Source: B2-G16 sp964528085
GTDB lineage: Bacteria > Bipolaricaulota > Bipolaricaulia > UBA7950 > UBA9294
Direction of reading: 5' to 3'
Assembly (NCBI GenBank): GCA_964528085.1
Contig: CAZGRE010000005.1
Coordinates: forward strand, 1 to 48,165
DNA length: 48,165 nt
A program made the position numbers and the translations under genes. The notes beneath the pieces were generated by a model, which was not told where the DNA came from, ran no database searches, and worked only from the letters and a program-made list of their open reading frames with translations. Every line of letters begins with the position of its first letter. Position 1 is the stretch's first letter. Shown piece by piece: positions 31,935 to 40,107 of the stretch.

Positions 31935-32972
31935 ATGACAGTACAAAAGAAGCATCGAACAGCGGCAATCATTACTCTTACAGCATTGGCGGTTAGTCTC
32001 ACCCCGTGGTTTCCTGCTGTGATAGGGGGCAATACCGTGGAGTTGGTTTCTCATCTTGATACAGCCCATACTGTGAGACTGATCGTACAAGGAGGATATG
32101 CATATGCAGTGCTGACCCCGTTATTCGACTACGATGAAATACAGCTTTGGATCTTCGACGTCTCCGACCCAAGTTCTCCCACAGAAGCGGGTGTGTTACA
32201 TTTAGTGACCGATGATATTCTCGATATGGTCGTCGCTGGGAACTGCGCCTGCGCTGCTGTAGGCGATGAAGGAGTACTGCTAATTGATGTCTCGAATCCG
32301 GAAGTGCCCAAGGAAGTCGGTCGCTACTCCACATCAGGGTTCACCGAAAGTGTAGCGGCTGAGGGCAACTACATTTACCTTACCGATCGCAGCGGCACAT
32401 TGAGCATAGTCGACGTTTCCACCCCAGCCCTACCATTTCTGGTCGGTTCTTATAAGCTGGCAATACCTATTGGGCAGATCGTCGTTGTAAGCGGTCGTGC
32501 CTACGTTACCGATACAAAAGGTGACATACACATAATCGATGTTAGTGAGCCGACTGAACCGACCGAGATCGGTTACTACGACACGCCTGGCTATGCAATA
32601 GACGTGGCAGTAACAGAGGAATATGCTTACATCGCCGAACAAGGGGAGCTACAAATCGTCGATATCTCCGACCCGTCAATGCCGATCGGGGTTAACACAT
32701 TCCACACGCCAGCAACCATCATCGACTTAGCTGTTGCTGATGGATACGCTTATGCAGCCGCCTGGAAAAGCGGTTGGAAAATCATCGATGTATCAGACCC
32801 AATGCTACCAACCGAAGTCGGTTCCTATACTATATCAGACACCGGAGTTAAGGCCGTAATACCCGCAGACGGCTACGTCTACGCAGTGGGAGTCCACCAT
32901 GGCATATTCGTCTTCTACCTCTCCTTTCTCACTGAACAGCCAGATAGTCAAGGAGGGGGAACCCGTGAGTAA
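31935..32972 (+). CDS. Exported LVIVD-repeat beta-propeller protein
   Basis: A 345-residue protein with a signal peptide (MTVQKKHRTAAIITLTALAVSLTPWFPAVI). Six copies of an (I/V)DVS-x-P-x-x-P motif recur about every 42 residues (Asp at about 75, 118, 160, 202, 243 and 285), each followed by EVG or a similar turn; a last partial strand GIFVFYLS could close a seven-bladed propeller. LVIVD-repeat proteins are surface or periplasmic scaffolds of unknown function. AAGGAGG precedes the ATG. Codon use is clearly more AT-rich than in the flanking operon and EF-G gene, suggesting recent acquisition. Confidence 0.85.
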   Translation: MTVQKKHRTAAIITLTALAVSLTPWFPAVIGGNTVELVSHLDTAHTVRLIVQGGYAYAVLTPLFDYDEIQLWIFDVSDPSSPTEAGVLHLVTDDILDMVVAGNCACAAVGDEGVLLIDVSNPEVPKEVGRYSTSGFTESVAAEGNYIYLTDRSGTLSIVDVSTPALPFLVGSYKLAIPIGQIVVVSGRAYVTDTKGDIHIIDVSEPTEPTEIGYYDTPGYAIDVAVTEEYAYIAEQGELQIVDISDPSMPIGVNTFHTPATIIDLAVADGYAYAAAWKSGWKIIDVSDPMLPTEVGSYTISDTGVKAVIPADGYVYAVGVHHGIFVFYLSFLTEQPDSQGGGTRE

Positions 32973-33043
32973 TCCCGATTCCCAAGAAACGAGATTCGCC
33001 ATGTTTGCCGACATAGAATAGTGATGCATACAGCAATGACTAT

Positions 33044-35134
33044 CTAACGCCCGGTAACCTCCCGGCGCGAAGCGACGATCTCCTCGGCGAGGGCGTAGGG
33101 GACGGCCTCGTAGTGCTCGAACTGCATGGTGAAGTTACCGCGGCCGCTCGTGGCGTTCCGAAGCTCGGATGCGTATCCGAACATCTCGGCGAGTGGGACG
33201 ATCGCCCGGAGGACGGCGGCGTTCCCCTTCCGGTCCATTGAGACGATCCTCCCCCGCTTCGCCGCCAGGCCCCCGGTGACAGCCCCGGTGTGATCCTCGG
33301 GGACAGTCACCTCGACGCTCATCACCGGCTCGAGGAGGGACATCCCGGCGCGCTTGCACGCCTCGCGGAACCCCATCTTCCCGCATGTCCGGAACGCCTG
33401 CTCGGACGAGTCGACCTCGTGCATCGAGCCGTCGTAGACCGTCACCACGATGTCGACCATCGGGAACCCGGCGTACGGCCCTTCGGCCATCGCATCGAGG
33501 ATCCCCCGCTCGATCGCGCGGAGGTACTCGCGGGTGATCTTCCCCCCCTTGATCTCGTCTTCGAACTGGAACCCGCCTCCGGGCTTGTTCGGGGCAATCC
33601 GGAAGACCATGTGCGCGTACTGGCCGCGCCCTCCGGTCTGCTTAACGTGGCGGTACTCGTGGTCGACGGCCGAGAGGATCGTCTCCCGGTAGGCGACCTG
33701 CGGCCGGCCGGACTTGACACCGACGTTGAACTCGCGGCGGAGTCGATCGAGGATGATCTCGAGGTGAAGCTCGCCCATCCCGGAGATCACGACCTCCCCT
33801 GTCTCGTCGTTCGAGCGGACGGTGAACGTCGGGTCCTCCTCGGCGAGGCGGGAGAGGGCATGAGAGAGCTTATCCCGGTCGGCGCTCGTCTCCGGCTCGA
33901 CCGCCACCCCGATCACCGGGGAGGGGAAGTCGATCGACTCAAGGACGATCGGGTGCTCCTTGCTGCAGATCGTATCCCCGGTCCTCGTGTCGGCGAGGCC
34001 GACGGCCGCCCCGACGTCCCCGGCGCGTAGCTGATCGACCGGCTGGCGGTGGTCGGCGTGCATCTCGAACAGCCTTCCGATCCGCTGCGTTTTGCCGCGC
34101 GAGGAATTTAGGACCGTATCCCCGACGCGCAGGACCCCGGAGTAGACGCGGACGTAGGTCAGCTTCCCGATGTGCTTGTCGGCCTGGACCTTGAACGCAA
34201 GGGCGGCGAGCGGGGCGTCGTACTTCGGGCAGCGGATGATCTCCTCGTTCTCCTCGCGGAGCGTCCCAATGACAGGAGGGAGATCGACCGGGGACGGGAG
34301 GTAGTCGACGATCGCGTCGAGGAGCCGGCGGACCCCCTTGTTCTTGAACGCCGCCCCGCACAGGACGGGGATGAACCTCCCGGCGATCGTCGCCTTACGG
34401 ATCGCGGCGACGAGCTCCTCCCTCCCGGGAAGTTCATCGTTTAGGAACTTCTCCATCAGGGAATCGTCGAGCTCGCTCGCCCGCTCGATCATCAGGGCGC
34501 GGGCCTCCCTTGCCCGATCGAGCATCTCCTGCGGGATCCCCTCCTCGCGGATCGCCGCCCCCTCCGGGGTATCGTCGTAGTAGATCGCCTTCATGTCGAC
34601 GAGGTCGATCACCCCTTGGAAGTCGGACTCTGCCCCGATCGGGATCACGACGGGGACGGCGTTCGCCCCGAGCTCGCGGCGTATCTCCTCGACGACGCTC
34701 TCGAAGTCGGCCCCGGTCCGGTCCATCTTGTTGACGAACGCGATCCGCGGGACGCGGTAGCGCTCGGCCTGGCGCCAGACCGTCTCCGACTGCGGCTCGA
34801 CCCCGCCGACCGCGCAGAACAGGGCAACCGCCCCGTCGAGGACGCGCAAACTCCGCTCCACCTCGGCGGTGAAGTCGACGTGGCCCGGGGTGTCGATGAT
34901 GTTGATCCGATGATCCCGCCAGTAGGTCGTCGTCGCGGCCGAGGTGATCGTTATCCCCCGCTCCCGCTCCTGGGCCATCCAATCCATCGTCGCCGCCCCG
35001 TCGTGCACCTCCCCGATCTTGTGCGTCTTCCCGGTGAAGAAGAGGATCCTCTCGGTCACCGTCGTCTTCCCGGCGTCGATATGGGCCATCAGCCCGATGT
35101 TTCGTACTCTATCAATAACTACCTTATCAGCCAT
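33044..35134 (-). CDS. fusA: Elongation factor G
   Basis: A 696-residue translocase GTPase. G-domain motifs are AHIDAGKTT (Lys23), the switch I region RGITITSAATT, DTPGHVDF and NKMDRTGADF; domains II-V follow with GMGELHLE, the domain IV tip region and GKGNAAVLRA near the C terminus. It drives tRNA and mRNA movement on the ribosome and helps ribosome recycling. ATG 35134 follows TTGGAGGAGACG; the in-frame extension to 35194 has no support. The gene stands alone, not in the usual str operon with rpsL, rpsG and tuf. Confidence 0.96.
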   Translation of the reverse strand: MADKVVIDRVRNIGLMAHIDAGKTTVTERILFFTGKTHKIGEVHDGAATMDWMAQERERGITITSAATTTYWRDHRINIIDTPGHVDFTAEVERSLRVLDGAVALFCAVGGVEPQSETVWRQAERYRVPRIAFVNKMDRTGADFESVVEEIRRELGANAVPVVIPIGAESDFQGVIDLVDMKAIYYDDTPEGAAIREEGIPQEMLDRAREARALMIERASELDDSLMEKFLNDELPGREELVAAIRKATIAGRFIPVLCGAAFKNKGVRRLLDAIVDYLPSPVDLPPVIGTLREENEEIIRCPKYDAPLAALAFKVQADKHIGKLTYVRVYSGVLRVGDTVLNSSRGKTQRIGRLFEMHADHRQPVDQLRAGDVGAAVGLADTRTGDTICSKEHPIVLESIDFPSPVIGVAVEPETSADRDKLSHALSRLAEEDPTFTVRSNDETGEVVISGMGELHLEIILDRLRREFNVGVKSGRPQVAYRETILSAVDHEYRHVKQTGGRGQYAHMVFRIAPNKPGGGFQFEDEIKGGKITREYLRAIERGILDAMAEGPYAGFPMVDIVVTVYDGSMHEVDSSEQAFRTCGKMGFREACKRAGMSLLEPVMSVEVTVPEDHTGAVTGGLAAKRGRIVSMDRKGNAAVLRAIVPLAEMFGYASELRNATSGRGNFTMQFEHYEAVPYALAEEIVASRREVTGR

Positions 35135-35175
35135 CGTCTCCTCCAAAAACCGGTAAACTTTCAGATTACAGCGAT

Positions 35176-35206
35176 CGAAAAGAAAGACCGGCATTCAGTC
35201 TGCCGG
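35176..35206 (-). terminator. Intrinsic terminator-like hairpin between the S9 peptidase and fusA
   Basis: On the minus strand CCGGCA, a 7-nt loop and TGCCGG form a 6-bp stem followed by TCTTTCTTTT. It sits after the S9 peptidase gene and 42 bp before the fusA start, so it either ends the peptidase transcript or attenuates fusA. A weak promoter match TTGCTT-16 bp-TAAACT lies further upstream on the same strand near 35237-35264. Confidence 0.55.
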
Positions 35207-35313
35207 CGGTCCGTCCACTAGACAATCCGAAGGGCTTGTAGCATAAGTTTATCCCCTTTGCAGGGGAAAGCAAGGAGGGAGGAGGAGACCCATCCCGGCC
35301 GCAACGGGCCCCG

Positions 35314-37317
35314 CTATCCCTTCAAGTAGAGATCGAACCAGCGTGCTATATGCTCGAGCCGCGCGATCCTCCGGTCGGTCCGGCCGTTTCGCGACAGGCC
35401 GTGCGGCTCGTCCGGGAACCGGATCATCTTCGTCGGAACCCCGAGCCGCTTCAGAGCGACGAAGACCTGCTCCCCCTGCTCGATCGCGCAGCGAAGGTCG
35501 TTCTCGCTGTGAATGACCAGGGTCGGTGTCTTGGCGTTTCCGATGTAGGAGATCGGGGACTGGCGGAGGTAGTTCTCCGGGTCCTCCCACGGCGGGATAC
35601 CCCCGAACTCCTCCTGGAACGCCCAGTTGAAATCGCTCGAGCCGTACATGCTGAGGAGGTTGCTGACGCTCCGCTGGGTGACGGCGGCGGCAAACCGATC
35701 GGTATGCCCGATGATCCAGTTCGTCATGTACCCACCGTAGCTCCCGCCGGTCACCCCCATCCGCGAGGTATCGATGTAGGGTAGCCGGGAGACGTGGTCG
35801 GCCCATGCCATCAGATCGGCGTAGTCCGCCCCGCCCCAATCGTTCCAGATCGCCTTCGAATGGGCCTCACCGTAACCCTGCCCGCCGCGGGGGTTGCAGA
35901 AGTAGACGACGTACCCCTGGGCGGCGAGGTAGTAGAACTCGTGCATGAAGAAGTTCCCGTACTGGACGCGCGGGCCGCCGTGGATCTCGAGGATCGAGGG
36001 GTACTTCTTCCCCGGATCGAACCCGGGCGGGGTGATGATCCATCCCTGAAGGTCGTTACCGGCCGCGCCCTTGAACCAGACCTCCTCGACGTTTCCAAGA
36101 TCGATCCTCGCAAGGAGGGCGCGATTGACCCGTGTTAAGACCCCCTCCTTCCCGCTTCTCATATCGTGGAGGACGACCTGTCCCGGATCGCGCATGTCGG
36201 CGAAGAAGTAAAGGAGCTTTCCTTGATCGCGATCGAACGAGAACCTACCGACGACCCCGACCCTGTCAATCACGTCGCTCACCTCTCCATCGAGGCTCGC
36301 CCTTTTGAGGACGGTATTCCCATGATGGGCGACCTGGAAGTAGATCGAGCCACCGTCGTTAGACCAGGTCGGCTCGACCTGGGGGAGGCTTCCCATGTCG
36401 TTTATCGTCCAGGAAGAGACGTTGAAGTCGTGTCCGCAGGTGATACAGCGCGCCTTCCCCTTACCGTCTGCCGGGACGACCCAGAGCCTCGTGTTCTTCC
36501 ACCCCATCCCCTTACCCTCGCGGCCGTAGTAGGCGATCAGCCGGCCGTCGGGGGAGAACGACGGGCTACCCTTCGGCCCGAGGGGGGTCTCGATCTTCTC
36601 CATCTCTCCACCGCTTGATGGGATCAGGTAAAGGTCGATCGCATCCGGATCGAGATCCGGATCGGTGGAGCGGTTCGAGCAGAAGGCGATCGTATCTCCG
36701 TCCGGGGAGAACACCCCTCCCCACTCGTCGTACTTGTCGCCTTTCGTCAGCTGTTTCGCTCTTCCCGTCTTGACATCGACGGTCCAGAGGTGCCAGCGCT
36801 CCTTCGGGAGGTAGCCGACTCCGTCCTCCTTGTAGAAGACCCGATCGATCTCCCGGCAGACGACCCCGAGCTTCTTCTTCTGTTCGTCCTTCTCCCGCTC
36901 GATCTCATCTTTGTCCTTGGCGCGGAACTGAAGGAGGAGGCGCCTTCCGTCCGGAGACCATGAGAACGAGGCGATCTCGCCTTTGAGATCGGTCAACCTC
37001 CTCGCCTCACCCCCGTCGATCGGGAGTAGATAGATCTGCGGCTGCTTTTCGTCCTCGCGGTTCGAGAGGAACGCGACCGTCTTCCCATCCGGGGAGAAGC
37101 GGGGACTGAGGTCCGAGTGCTTTCCGTGCGTGATCTGGCGCGGTCTGCCGTTCGGCAGGTCGGCCGCCCACAGGTGGGCATACTTCTTCTCCGTCCTCCT
37201 ATCGACCTCGTGGACAACGTAGACGGCAAGATCCCCGGTCGGTGAGATCTGCGGCTCGGAGATCAGCTTAAATCTGTAAAGGTCGTCAGCTTCTATCGGG
37301 CGGATCTTCTTTGGCAT
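35314..37317 (-). CDS. S9-family prolyl oligopeptidase / acylaminoacyl-peptidase
   Basis: A 667-residue serine peptidase. The N-terminal half (about 15-400) is a beta-propeller of PD40-type repeats (FSPDGKTVAF, WSPDGRRLLL, FSPDGDTIAF, FSPDGRLIAY). The C-terminal alpha/beta hydrolase has the nucleophile motif GGSYGGYM, the acid in SENDLRC and the histidine in DEPHGL, a complete triad. No signal peptide is seen, so it is probably cytoplasmic and cleaves short peptides. ATG 37317 follows GGAGGTGCG; longer in-frame starts lack such a site. It is divergent from the GNAT gene. Confidence 0.93.
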   Translation of the reverse strand: MPKKIRPIEADDLYRFKLISEPQISPTGDLAVYVVHEVDRRTEKKYAHLWAADLPNGRPRQITHGKHSDLSPRFSPDGKTVAFLSNREDEKQPQIYLLPIDGGEARRLTDLKGEIASFSWSPDGRRLLLQFRAKDKDEIEREKDEQKKKLGVVCREIDRVFYKEDGVGYLPKERWHLWTVDVKTGRAKQLTKGDKYDEWGGVFSPDGDTIAFCSNRSTDPDLDPDAIDLYLIPSSGGEMEKIETPLGPKGSPSFSPDGRLIAYYGREGKGMGWKNTRLWVVPADGKGKARCITCGHDFNVSSWTINDMGSLPQVEPTWSNDGGSIYFQVAHHGNTVLKRASLDGEVSDVIDRVGVVGRFSFDRDQGKLLYFFADMRDPGQVVLHDMRSGKEGVLTRVNRALLARIDLGNVEEVWFKGAAGNDLQGWIITPPGFDPGKKYPSILEIHGGPRVQYGNFFMHEFYYLAAQGYVVYFCNPRGGQGYGEAHSKAIWNDWGGADYADLMAWADHVSRLPYIDTSRMGVTGGSYGGYMTNWIIGHTDRFAAAVTQRSVSNLLSMYGSSDFNWAFQEEFGGIPPWEDPENYLRQSPISYIGNAKTPTLVIHSENDLRCAIEQGEQVFVALKRLGVPTKMIRFPDEPHGLSRNGRTDRRIARLEHIARWFDLYLKG

Positions 37318-37335
37318 CGCACCTCCGGATGATCG

Positions 37336-37373
37336 ATCGATTCGCCTCTGCTCTCCGCAGAAGGCGGATCGAT
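37336..37373. promoter_or_regulatory. Long stem-loop between divergent S9 and GNAT genes
   Basis: ATCGAT, T, CGCCT, CTGC pairs with GCAG, AGGCG, G, ATCGAT around a TCTCC loop, giving about 16 paired positions with one bulged A and one G-T type pair. It ends 19 bp before the peptidase ATG, just upstream of its Shine-Dalgarno, so in that transcript it could be a 5' leader hairpin; as DNA it could be an operator for both genes. Confidence 0.4.
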
Positions 37374-37478
37374 TGTACGACGCGGGCATCGCATCTCCCA
37401 GTCCGGCAGGAACAGTATCTTGCTCGTCGAACGCCGCGGGGCGATACTCACCGGCGTGGATCAGAAGGAGGTGCGACG

Positions 37479-38471
37479 ATGGAGATCAGGCCGCTTCGGC
37501 TCCCGCACGACCTCTCCTCCCTGGGGGAGATGATCTGCGAGGCGTTTCAGTACCCGGAGAACCCGGAGTGGAGCGTACAAACCGACGAGAAGGAGAAGAT
37601 CGCCCATGTGATAAGGAGCTTCCGGCGGATGTGGCCGCTTCTGTTCGTGATGGGAGCCCTCTCCAAGTCGCTCCGCGACATGTTCAAGGGATACGTCGCG
37701 ATCGAGGACGGGAAGATCGTCGGTCTGACGCTGATCCAACGGCACGGGACGACGAACACGTGGGTCGTCGGCACGGTCGGCGTCCTCCCTGGGTACCGCC
37801 GGCGCGGGCTGGCGCGGGCGACCCTGGAGAAGGCGCTCGAGTTGATGAAGGAGCGCGGCGCCGAGAGGACCTGGCTCGGGGTGATCAACGGCAACACCCC
37901 GGCGCAGCGGCTGTACGAGAGCCTCGGGTTTGAGGTCTACGACTCGGACATCGACTACACCCTGACCGATCCGACGCCCCCGTCCGTACCCCCCCTCCCG
38001 GAGGGGTACACGATCGCGCTGCTCCCCCGCTCCGACTGGAGGACGCGGTTCGACCTCGCTAAGCGGATCACGCCGGAGGAGTCGCGTCTGTACGAGCCGA
38101 TCGAGAAGGGGCGCTTCCGCCAGCCGTTGATGATCCGCCTCCTCATCCCGCTGATGAACCTCGTCCAGCGGACGAAGGAGGAGGGGTTCGTCGTCCGCCT
38201 GGCAAAGGACGGGGAGGCCGTCGCCCGCTGCGGCTATTCCGCTTCGCTCCGCGGGAAGGGCGTGAACAGCATCTACGTCCGACTCGACCCGGCCCATCCC
38301 GATCTCGCGAAACCGCTCGTCGGGGCGATGCTCGAGAAGGTCGTCTCCAGAAGCCCGAAGCTCCGCGTCGAGCTCGGTGTGCCCCGCTGGATGCCGGCAG
38401 TCGTCGAGGCGGCCGAATCGTTCGGGTTCAAAAAGCGCGTCGAATACCTGAAGATGGGGCTGGTCCTGTAG
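37479..38471 (+). CDS. GNAT-family N-acetyltransferase, two-part
   Basis: A 330-residue protein. The N-terminal GNAT domain (about 1-165) has the acetyl-CoA pyrophosphate motif GVLPGYRRRGLARATLEKAL and the following NTPAQRLYESLGFEVYD. The second half (about 170-330) looks like a degenerate GNAT-like domain, with VYVRLDPAHPDLAKPLVGAMLEKV and ESFGFKKRVEYLKMGL but no clear R/QxxGxG/A loop. Tandem GNAT proteins often use only one site. The substrate is unknown. GGAGGTGCGACG precedes ATG 37479; an in-frame extension to 37311 crosses the divergent gene and is rejected. Confidence 0.85.
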   Translation: MEIRPLRLPHDLSSLGEMICEAFQYPENPEWSVQTDEKEKIAHVIRSFRRMWPLLFVMGALSKSLRDMFKGYVAIEDGKIVGLTLIQRHGTTNTWVVGTVGVLPGYRRRGLARATLEKALELMKERGAERTWLGVINGNTPAQRLYESLGFEVYDSDIDYTLTDPTPPSVPPLPEGYTIALLPRSDWRTRFDLAKRITPEESRLYEPIEKGRFRQPLMIRLLIPLMNLVQRTKEEGFVVRLAKDGEAVARCGYSASLRGKGVNSIYVRLDPAHPDLAKPLVGAMLEKVVSRSPKLRVELGVPRWMPAVVEAAESFGFKKRVEYLKMGLVL

Positions 38472-38492
38472 GCGGCCTCTCCTTTAAGCCCG

Positions 38493-38924
38493 CTAGCCGG
38501 CCTTTATGGAAAGGGGCTCTGTCTTACCCGAAACCTTCAAACTCCCGACGGTGCACGCCGCCTCTATCGTGGTCCTTGCACTCCACGTCGGCGCGTTCGC
38601 ATTGGCCACGATCTCTATCCTGGCCACGCCGTCGGAATCCGTCGTCACGGAGCCCGAAGCGGGGTTGAAGGCAACGTATCGACTGGAAGATGAGAAGTCG
38701 ACGGTCACACCGGCGAGATTCGCGTCGGTGCCGGGCACGCTGATCTTGTATTCGATGTTGCTGGCCGTTCCTGTTATGGCCGTGGGAACCGTCGCAAACG
38801 CACCTGTGACCGAAACCTTCCCCGCACCTCCGGTCCATGACCCGATGAAGAAAGCCAGGGTTATGAATCCGGCAGCGGCAACGCAAAGGACTGTAAAACC
38901 GACTACACTGAACCTCTTTTTCAT
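38493..38924 (-). CDS. Exported protein with one bacterial Ig-like (Big_1) domain
   Basis: A 143-residue protein. Residues 1-30 are a signal peptide or membrane anchor (MKKRFSVVGFTVLCVAAAGFITLAFFIG). The rest resembles a single Big_1 (invasin-type) Ig fold: LAGVTVDFSSSS, then TTDSDGVARIEIVANA, the typical TD-x-x-G-x-A turn. Such domains serve as spacers or adhesins at the cell surface; here there is nothing else in the protein. AAAAGGAGGAAAC precedes the ATG. It converges with the GNAT gene. Confidence 0.75.
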   Translation of the reverse strand: MKKRFSVVGFTVLCVAAAGFITLAFFIGSWTGGAGKVSVTGAFATVPTAITGTASNIEYKISVPGTDANLAGVTVDFSSSSRYVAFNPASGSVTTDSDGVARIEIVANANAPTWSARTTIEAACTVGSLKVSGKTEPLSIKAG

Positions 38925-38964
38925 GTTTCCTCCTTTTCAAAAACCTGAATTTTAAAACAACAAT

Positions 38965-38993
38965 AGGATACTACTTAAGAATCAAATTCACAA
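38965..38993 (-). promoter_or_regulatory. Candidate promoter of the Ig-like protein gene
   Basis: On the minus strand TTGTGA (38993-38988), 17 bp, TATCCT (38970-38965), in a conspicuously AT-rich stretch about 40 bp before the ATG at 38924. Each box matches four of six bases. Confidence 0.35.
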
Positions 38994-39147
38994 AAGATTA
39001 ATATTGCTCCGGCTCGATATCCGAAAGATCAGCGGATAATCCAAAGGGGGGCATCGAGAAGAAGCCTTTGCACCTGGAACGGACGCGGCTCGCCGAGGAA
39101 TGCCTCCCTTCACCCTCGCGGCTAAACCGAGAGAGCTAGCCGGCTGA

Positions 39148-39423
39148 CCTTGTTCTGCAGGATGGCTCCCGGCTCTTGTGATCCCCTTGGTGGAATACAA
39201 CCGGAAAGTCGGTCTCGCACTGTTTACCCCGATAACATCGAAGGTCAAGGGCTACCCGTTCGAGATCGTGCTTCCCGCGGGATTGCCGATCTCCGGCGCG
39301 GTGTTGGCAGATCAGCTCAAGAGCCTCGACTGGCGAGCGCGAAAGGCGAGAAAGATCTGCGCCCTCCCGCGTGAGACGCTCGCCGAGGTCATCGAAAAGG
39401 TCTCGCTGCTGATCGAAGGTTGA
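39148..39423 (+). pseudogene. MazF/PemK-type toxin remnant, N terminus lost
   Basis: Reading from just after a TGA at 39145 gives AGWLPALVIPLVEYN, then GLALFTPITSKVKGYPFEI, then GAVLADQLKSLDWRARKA and a final K-V-x-x-L-I. This follows MazF closely: AGxRPALVxSP-xYN, T-x-x-KGYPFEV, ADQVKSLDWRAR. The first SH3-like strands with the start codon and the G-D-I/L-V-W segment are missing, and no antitoxin gene is seen upstream. The only in-frame start, GTG 39178, would give an 81-residue fragment. MazF is an mRNA endoribonuclease; this copy is most likely dead. Confidence 0.75.
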
Positions 39424-39486
39424 GCCGTTCAGAAAGAGAGATCGGGTGTTCAAAAACAAGACACGCCCTGCGGGCGGACCTCTTGC

Positions 39487-39515
39487 TTGTCTTTTGAGGA
39501 CCATTTGTCTACAAT
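39487..39515 (+). promoter_or_regulatory. Promoter of the HTH-nucleotidyltransferase/HEPN pair
   Basis: TTGTCT, 17 bp, TACAAT (five of six for -10). Ten bases separate the -10 from ATG 39526, so the leader would be only about four nucleotides. The -10 lies within the first of two direct repeats that probably act as operator. GC-rich GGGCG dyads just upstream may end incoming transcription. Confidence 0.5.
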
Positions 39516-39535
39516 TGAGGACGAAATGTCTACAA
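39495..39535 (+). repeat. Two tandem 20-bp direct repeats over the promoter and start codon
   Basis: TGAGGACCATTTGTCTACAA (39495-39514) and TGAGGACGAAATGTCTACAA (39516-39535) differ at three positions and are offset by 21 bp, two helical turns. Each contains TGTCTACAA, with a TTGT-NN-ACAA dyad in the first. They cover the -10 box, the presumed transcription start and the ATG of a gene with a winged-helix domain, so they are likely its autoregulatory binding sites. Confidence 0.6.
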
Positions 39536-40107
39536 AGGGATTGGCCGATGTTCTCTTCCCGAAAACGCGTCTAGCCGTTCTCAAAGAACTGGTCGCCGTC
39601 GGTGACGCCGGGCTCCACCTCCGTGAGCTGGAGCGGCGGACGGGTCTGAACAGCCGGGGGATCATGCGGGAGCTGCACGCCCTCCGTGACGCTGGGATAC
39701 TGAGCTCAACACAGGTCGGCCGCCAGGTGATCTATCGACTGAATCCTGAGGGCCCAATTTACCCGGAACTATGTAACCTAATCTTAAAAACTGCAGGTCT
39801 GGCAGACGTGCTCCGAGCTACGCTCCTGCCGTTCGCGAAACGGATTGAACTGGCCTACGTCTACGGCAGCTTCGCCTCCGGGGGGGCGAACGCAGAGAGC
39901 GATGTGGATCTGATGATTGTCGGCGACGTAAGTCTCCGGGAACTCGCCGGTCCACTTCGCAGAGCTGCAGAGGAGCTCTCTCGGGAGATAAACCCGACCG
40001 TTTACCAACCGGAAGAATATCACTCGCGACTCAGGCAAGAGGACAGCTTCGTTTTCCGCGTGCATAATGGCCCAAGGATCGACCTTCTGAAAGAGGGAGC
40101 AGGATGA
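39526..40107 (+). CDS. Winged-helix plus MNT nucleotidyltransferase protein (antitoxin-like)
   Basis: A 193-residue two-domain protein. Residues 1-85 form an ArsR-like winged helix (LFPKTRLAVLKELV, LHLRELERRTGLNSRGIMRELHALRDAGIL). Residues 95-190 form a minimal nucleotidyltransferase with YGSFASGGANAESDVDLMIVG, the G-S plus D-x-D metal site. In MNT/HEPN pairs the nucleotidyltransferase counteracts the HEPN RNase, in studied cases by AMPylating it. The HEPN-like gene follows with an ATGA overlap. ATG 39526 is used; TTG 39487 would extend it by 13 residues across the promoter. Confidence 0.85.
   Translation: MSTKGLADVLFPKTRLAVLKELVAVGDAGLHLRELERRTGLNSRGIMRELHALRDAGILSSTQVGRQVIYRLNPEGPIYPELCNLILKTAGLADVLRATLLPFAKRIELAYVYGSFASGGANAESDVDLMIVGDVSLRELAGPLRRAAEELSREINPTVYQPEEYHSRLRQEDSFVFRVHNGPRIDLLKEGAG

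Noticed and set aside
39136..39504. Minus-strand open frame over the mazF remnant
   Set aside because: The plus strand shows clear MazF motifs; the minus frame matches nothing.
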